Positions 6,823-10,298 of a DNA stretch of 10,298 nt are shown piece after piece (positions within the stretch are counted from its first letter, which is position 1; each line of letters opens with the position of its first letter). The translations under genes were made by a program, and so were the position numbers. A model generated the notes under the pieces. It was not told where the DNA came from. It saw nothing but the letters and a program-made list of their open reading frames with translations, and made no database searches. The stretch spans positions 1 through 10,298 of the forward strand of contig JAASTM010000036.1 in the NCBI GenBank assembly GCA_021767325.1, given 5' to 3'. This DNA comes from Spirochaetales bacterium. Its GTDB lineage: Bacteria > Spirochaetota > Spirochaetia > DSM-16054 > Sediminispirochaetaceae.

Positions 6823-8613
6823 ATGGCGCAGTTACGAAAAACCCGAATAGTATCTACTCTAGGCCCCGCCTGCAACGATGTTTCGACCATGAAAGACCTG
6901 CTGAAGGCCGGCATCAACGTCGCCAGGTTCAATTTCTCACACGGCGATCATGAGGAGCAGGCCGGCCGGCTAAAGCGAATACGCCAGGCCTCCGCCGAAA
7001 CCGGCATCCCGGTAGCTATAATGCTGGACACTAAGGGTCCTGAAATACGAACAGGAAAGGTAAAAAACGATGGCGAGATTGAACTGCATGCCGGTGACGA
7101 AATAACTCTCACCATCGAACAAATTGAGGGTGACAGCCAAAGGCTGTCGATAAGTTACACACACCTGCCACAGGATGTGCAGAAGGGTACCCACATCTTC
7201 ATTGCCGATGGTGTGATCGACTTGGAAGTAACGAAAATCGAAGGAACCGAAGTACACTGTCTGGTCCGCCACGGAGGCCATTTCGGCAGTAAAAAGAATG
7301 TGAATATACCCGGTGTAAAGGTTACCCTGCCGGCCATCACAGAAAAGGACAAACAGGATATCCTGTTTGCCATCCGGCACGAAATGGATTTTATCGCCGC
7401 CTCCTTCATCAGGACGCCTCAGGAGGTGGAAGAGATCAGAGAGCTGCTCAAGGAGCACGATTCGCCTATCCATATCATCGCCAAGATCGAGGACCAGCAG
7501 GGAATCGACAATATCGACGACATCATCCGGGTTTCAAACGGAGTAATGATTGCCCGTGGCGATTTGGGCGTACAGCTGTCCACCGAGCAAATCCCATTGG
7601 CTCAGAAGCGTATAATCGAAAAGTGCATCCAGCAGAATAAACCCGTTATCACCGCCACCCAGATGCTCGACTCGATGATCCACAACCCCAACCCGACCCG
7701 CGCCGAACTGACGGACGTGGCTAACGCAATCTTCGACGGGGCCGATGCGGTGATGCTTTCGGGCGAAACCGCCAACGGTAGATACCCGCTGCGGTCGGTT
7801 GAAACAATGAACCGGATTGCAATGGCAGTTGAGCAGTCACCTGAGTATCTGCAACGCAACCGCCGTTTCTTCGATCCGGAGAAATCATCTTCGGATATCG
7901 GTCACGCCATTGCCAAGGCGGCCTATATCGTCGCGCAGGAAATCGAGGCCAGCGCAATCGTAACCCCCACTCTGCGGGGCAATAGCCCGCGAACCCTCAG
8001 TAACTACCGGCCGGAACAGAATATTATCGCCGTAACAACCAGCCAAGTAGCCTACCGGCAGCTCATGCTGAACTGGGGTATATTCCCCATCTGCACTGAA
8101 CTGGTCCATGAATCTGAAATGATGCTGCAGAACGCACTGCGCCTGGCGATGCAGCACGGCTTCATTAAAAAACCCGACCGGGTCGTTACGGCAGCCGGAA
8201 TTCCGCTCAACTCCCCGATACCCATGAACACGATTAAAGTTCACTTCTTGGGCAGCATTCTCAATCGCGGACACCGCGGATTCGGGGGTGTCTGTGCCGG
8301 TTCCGTGGTCAAAGCCGGAACCTCGCAGCAGGCCCGCAGCCGGTTGAAGCGGGACGGAAGCGAAATTCTCCTAACCCGCTTTCTCTCACGCGACTTCAGC
8401 GATATTATTGCCGACATACGCGGGCTCATCCTGGAAGAGGACACTGCAATTCCTCCCGATGAGATCTTTAAAATCAATCCGGATATAGTCTTTATCGCCG
8501 ATGTACCCGAAGCGCTTTCGCAGTTCGAGGATTATCAGCTGGTAACACTGGACGGCGGTGAGAAGATAATTTACGAGGGCTTTCTAGATGATAACGCTGC
8601 AGGACACGCGTGA
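6823..8613 (+). CDS. pyk: Pyruvate kinase with extra C-terminal domain, 596 aa
   Basis: Catalyses phosphoenolpyruvate + ADP to pyruvate + ATP, the last step of glycolysis. The catalytic barrel shows RFNFSHG (35-41), LDTKGPEIRTG (68-78), the signature IIAKIEDQQGIDN (218-230, Lys221 and Glu223), ARGDLGV (244-250, Asp247), ITATQMLDSM (276-285) and FDGADAVMLSGETANG (304-319). The B domain spans roughly 79-170, and the regulatory C domain about 345-475. Ordinary enzymes end near 470-480. Here about 115 residues follow, resembling the extra C-terminal domain of Bacillus-type enzymes, itself related to the phosphohistidine swivel of PEP-utilising enzymes (GSEILLTRFLSRDF, 512-525; QLVTLDGGEKIIYEG, 572-586). 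The usual Thr-Ser-His segment after the ILEE-type strand is missing: here it reads LILEEDTAIPPDE. In the signature, Asp224 replaces the more usual Asn. The start has AAGGAGG seven bases upstream. The gene appears to be transcribed alone. Confidence 0.97.
   Translation: MAQLRKTRIVSTLGPACNDVSTMKDLLKAGINVARFNFSHGDHEEQAGRLKRIRQASAETGIPVAIMLDTKGPEIRTGKVKNDGEIELHAGDEITLTIEQIEGDSQRLSISYTHLPQDVQKGTHIFIADGVIDLEVTKIEGTEVHCLVRHGGHFGSKKNVNIPGVKVTLPAITEKDKQDILFAIRHEMDFIAASFIRTPQEVEEIRELLKEHDSPIHIIAKIEDQQGIDNIDDIIRVSNGVMIARGDLGVQLSTEQIPLAQKRIIEKCIQQNKPVITATQMLDSMIHNPNPTRAELTDVANAIFDGADAVMLSGETANGRYPLRSVETMNRIAMAVEQSPEYLQRNRRFFDPEKSSSDIGHAIAKAAYIVAQEIEASAIVTPTLRGNSPRTLSNYRPEQNIIAVTTSQVAYRQLMLNWGIFPICTELVHESEMMLQNALRLAMQHGFIKKPDRVVTAAGIPLNSPIPMNTIKVHFLGSILNRGHRGFGGVCAGSVVKAGTSQQARSRLKRDGSEILLTRFLSRDFSDIIADIRGLILEEDTAIPPDEIFKINPDIVFIADVPEALSQFEDYQLVTLDGGEKIIYEGFLDDNAAGHA
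7350..7369. repeat. Perfect 20-bp palindrome inside pyk
   Basis: The left half CAAACAGGAT is followed at once by its exact reverse complement, giving 20 self-complementary bases in the pyruvate kinase coding region, at the codons for DKQDILFA (177-184). The encoded residues are typical of the family, so protein constraint explains part of the sequence, but a perfect 20-bp palindrome is uncommon in a window of this size. Confidence 0.6.
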
Positions 8614-8651
8614 ATGAGGGAGTAATAGTTTCATCACGGTGCCCTGCAGCG
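8595..8651 (+). terminator. Stem-loop at the pyk 3' end, possible terminator
   Basis: CGCTGCAGGACAC (8595-8607) pairs with GTGCCCTGCAGCG (8639-8651) in 12 of 13 positions, with one A/C mismatch. The loop sequences TGAATGA and TTTCATCA can add weaker pairs. The left arm lies in the last codons of pyk. A T5 run (8663-8667) follows only after 11 bases, so this is not a textbook intrinsic terminator. It could instead protect the mRNA end or limit read-through into the convergent lipoprotein gene. Confidence 0.4.
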
Positions 8652-8672
8652 GAGAGGCTACATTTTTATCTC

Positions 8673-9674
8673 TTAATTCCAGTCGATGTACCAGCCGTAG
8701 GAAGGCACTGCAGTATCATCATAGCTGGTGTGCAGTTCCGACTCTTCACCGGAGCTCACCGATGAAACGGCAAAGTCGTACTCGCCGTACGGAATATCCG
8801 CAGTAGTAACCGTATATTCGGTCACTGTTGCGCCGGTATCGGCCAGATGGGTCCATTGGTAGGTCCCGTGTTCCCGGTAATAGAACCGATAGCCGTCGAC
8901 TGCCAGCGGATTGCCGGTATCCGGATCCTCCGGCGGATTCCACACTACTGTAAAGCTGTCGCTGGTCACCGCAATGGCTTCGCCCGGCTTGTTCACCGTA
9001 TCGAAGCTAAACACATGCTGGGTAGTTCCGCCGGCGGATATTTGCACCGCTTCGGCGAAACCGGCCACAACAGTGCCTCCGTCCAGCAGCTGGGCTTCCA
9101 GGGTGTAAAAGCCGTCATCGACTTGCACCTCGCCCACTGCCTGTCCGTCGGAGGTGACCGAAAAGTTCATTGGAATAGTCTGATTCTGGGTATTCTTCAA
9201 ATACCCTTCTACAGACGCGCTTTGGGTCTGCACCGAATTCCACTGGATTTCGATACGTGCGGTTCCCGAGCCGTCGGCGGCCGTAACAATAATGGCCAGT
9301 GAGTGGGTCTGGCCTGATTCGATGGTCACACTCCCCACCCCGGTGGCCACCAGCTGACTGCTGGAATTGAATCCTTCGACCAGAATATCGTAAGTTTTCA
9401 GAGCAGGGAGTGAAGTTTGTATAGTAGTATTCTGTGAGTCGACAACCACTTCACTGCCACTGCCGTCTGAAAACGTTACCCGATAGAGGCTTATTTCGGT
9501 AGAAATGTCAGATACCAGTGTACGAGATCCGACATCCAGATGTAGTGTTACCTGTCCCTGCTCGGCACTGTTGCCAATCGGGTTCGAACACGCTGATAAC
9601 AATATCATTATTGTCAGAATCACTCCGACGCCTATCTGTACCCTGGACGGCACATTTATTTTCTTATTTTTCAT
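8673..9674 (-). CDS. Lipoprotein with FN3-like C-terminal domain, about 333 aa
   Basis: Probable surface or periplasmic lipoprotein. With the start at 9674 it has a basic N-terminus (MKNKK), a hydrophobic core and the lipobox LLSAC with Cys29 as the lipidated residue. After that come three beta-rich parts: about 40-132, ending in a Gly-rich turn; a module of about 139-224 with GFYTLEAQLLDGGTVVAG; and a fibronectin type III-like domain of about 229-325 (SFTVVWNPPEDPDTG, VDGYRFYYRE, YDFAVSSVS). It ends in the aromatic tail GWYIDWN. No catalytic motif is seen; such modules usually mediate binding. An in-frame ATG at 9692 would add six residues but lacks a ribosome binding site, while 9674 has AGAGG ten bases upstream. 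It lies directly downstream of a paralogous gene on the same strand, probably one transcript. The exact ligand or role cannot be told. Confidence 0.85.
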   Translation of the reverse strand: MKNKKINVPSRVQIGVGVILTIMILLSACSNPIGNSAEQGQVTLHLDVGSRTLVSDISTEISLYRVTFSDGSGSEVVVDSQNTTIQTSLPALKTYDILVEGFNSSSQLVATGVGSVTIESGQTHSLAIIVTAADGSGTARIEIQWNSVQTQSASVEGYLKNTQNQTIPMNFSVTSDGQAVGEVQVDDGFYTLEAQLLDGGTVVAGFAEAVQISAGGTTQHVFSFDTVNKPGEAIAVTSDSFTVVWNPPEDPDTGNPLAVDGYRFYYREHGTYQWTHLADTGATVTEYTVTTADIPYGEYDFAVSSVSSGEESELHTSYDDTAVPSYGWYIDWN

Positions 9675-9707
9675 ACCGAATATACCTCTCATGGATTCGC
9701 TTATTTC

Positions 9708-10298
9708 TTAACTTTCTGTGACTGTAAAAGTGTGAGTAGTCGAACCGGCCTGTGAGCCGTCAGTTGTAAAGCCGACTACGTCCAAACGGTATTGCCCGGG
9801 AGCTAAAGTGCTCGCCGTGGTGTAGGAAGAACCGGTGCCCTGGGACACCCCGTTCAAGTACCAGGTGTAATTCACATCGGTAACGCTGCCCGCATCGGCG
9901 GTCACGGTCATGGTGCTTCCATACACATAGCTGGCGACCGTTCCGCTGAGAGTAATGGTCAGTGGTTCCTGCAGGTCCGGATCGATGGTGATATCCACGT
10001 CTCCGTCCGGCATGTTGAACTCGTTGAAGGTGTACTGGCCGCTGGTCAGCTCTCCGTCGAGTACCCGGACCGCCTCAACCGCTCCGGCAACTACCTCACC
10101 GGCATCCAGGAGCTGGAGACTAAAGGTGTAATACCCGGTTGAGAGCGTCGATTCTGAAATTTCCGAATGGCCGGCGGCAACCTGATTCGCCGTCAAGGCG
10201 AGGGTCGAGCCCGAGCTGGTAATAAGCTGCGGTTCGATGACCGGATTGGCAATAACTGAATCGTCCCAAAACACATCGACTTGCAGAGAACCGGTACC
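9708..10298 (-). CDS. Paralogous beta-module surface protein, C-terminal part (5' end off window)
   Basis: The minus-strand frame is open to the right edge of the window, so only the last 196 residues are present; an internal GTG at 10274 is not convincing as a start. Residues 1-94 match the middle module of the downstream lipoprotein, most clearly GYYTFSLQLLDAGEVVAG (55-72) against GFYTLEAQLLDGGTVVAG, followed in both by EAV. The next part (about 112-194) is an Ig- or PKD-like beta domain with YTWYLNGVSQGTGSSY (144-159) and LAPGQYRLDVVGF, instead of the FN3-like domain of the neighbour. No catalytic residues are visible. By analogy with its paralogue it is probably also a lipoprotein, but the signal peptide is off the window. 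Its stop lies 33 bp before the neighbour's chosen start, consistent with one operon. Confidence 0.8.
   Translation of the reverse strand, partial: GTGSLQVDVFWDDSVIANPVIEPQLITSSGSTLALTANQVAAGHSEISESTLSTGYYTFSLQLLDAGEVVAGAVEAVRVLDGELTSGQYTFNEFNMPDGDVDITIDPDLQEPLTITLSGTVASYVYGSTMTVTADAGSVTDVNYTWYLNGVSQGTGSSYTTASTLAPGQYRLDVVGFTTDGSQAGSTTHTFTVTES

Noticed and set aside
7132..7148. Perfect 7-bp hairpin with an AAA loop in pyk
   Set aside because: It is short, lies in variable B-domain coding sequence with no following T run, and is readily explained by chance.
9675..9692. Longer start for the lipoprotein at 9692
   Set aside because: It has no Shine-Dalgarno sequence and adds residues before a normal MKNKK-type signal peptide; kept only as an alternative.
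1..10298. CRISPR arrays, tRNA or rRNA genes, transposons, phage or defence genes
   Set aside because: Both strands were read for regular repeats, cloverleaf-like sequences and hallmark motifs; none was found.

Overview
The window most likely comes from the chromosome of an anaerobic or fermentative bacterium, probably a spirochaete of the Spirochaeta/Salinispira kind. This rests on four things: an [FeFe] hydrogenase, a large UPF0182 membrane protein, a pyruvate kinase with a C-terminal extension, and a pair of small surface lipoprotein-type genes built from Ig/FN3-like beta modules. The lineage is an inference from gene content; no rRNA or other marker is present. Base composition is moderate in G+C, with an AT-richer stretch around the MscS-like gene and the start of the UPF0182 gene (about 1545-2330).

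Layout. 1-1020 (+) is the 3' part of an [FeFe] hydrogenase catalytic subunit; its N-terminus lies off the left edge. It runs tail-to-tail, with a 28-bp overlap, into a two-gene minus-strand unit: a very short MscS-type channel (2033 to 1545) followed by an unrecognised 172-residue protein (1511 to 993). A 146-bp divergent intergenic region with a perfect 14-bp palindrome separates this unit from a plus-strand pair: a UPF0182 family membrane protein of about 988 residues (2180-5146) and a DinB-like metal-binding protein (5147-5629), whose ATG directly follows the UPF0182 stop codon. Convergent to that pair, with only 11 bp between, is a cytoplasmic two-[4Fe-4S] protein resembling reductive dehalogenases and epoxyqueuosine reductase (6738 to 5641). 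It is transcribed divergently, across an 84-bp spacer, from pyruvate kinase (6823-8613). The right end (8673-10298, minus strand) carries two tandem paralogous secreted/lipoprotein genes, the upstream one cut by the window edge.

How the genes relate. Pyruvate kinase (ATP and pyruvate formation) and the hydrogenase (disposal of reducing power as H2, or H2 uptake) fit a fermentative metabolism, but they are not in one operon here. The MscS-like channel, the UPF0182 protein and the lipoproteins belong to the cell envelope. I found no rRNA, tRNA, CRISPR array, transposase, phage gene or recognisable defence system. No stretch longer than 300 bp lacks a gene.

Most of the window is ordinary chromosome. 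The items most worth a second look are the hydrogenase L1 motif with Ser in place of one Cys, the pyruvate kinase whose extra C-terminal domain lacks the usual Thr-Ser-His segment, the MscS protein without its cytoplasmic vestibule, the tandem lipoprotein paralogues sharing a module but differing in the next domain, and several perfect palindromes, two of them in divergent promoter regions.
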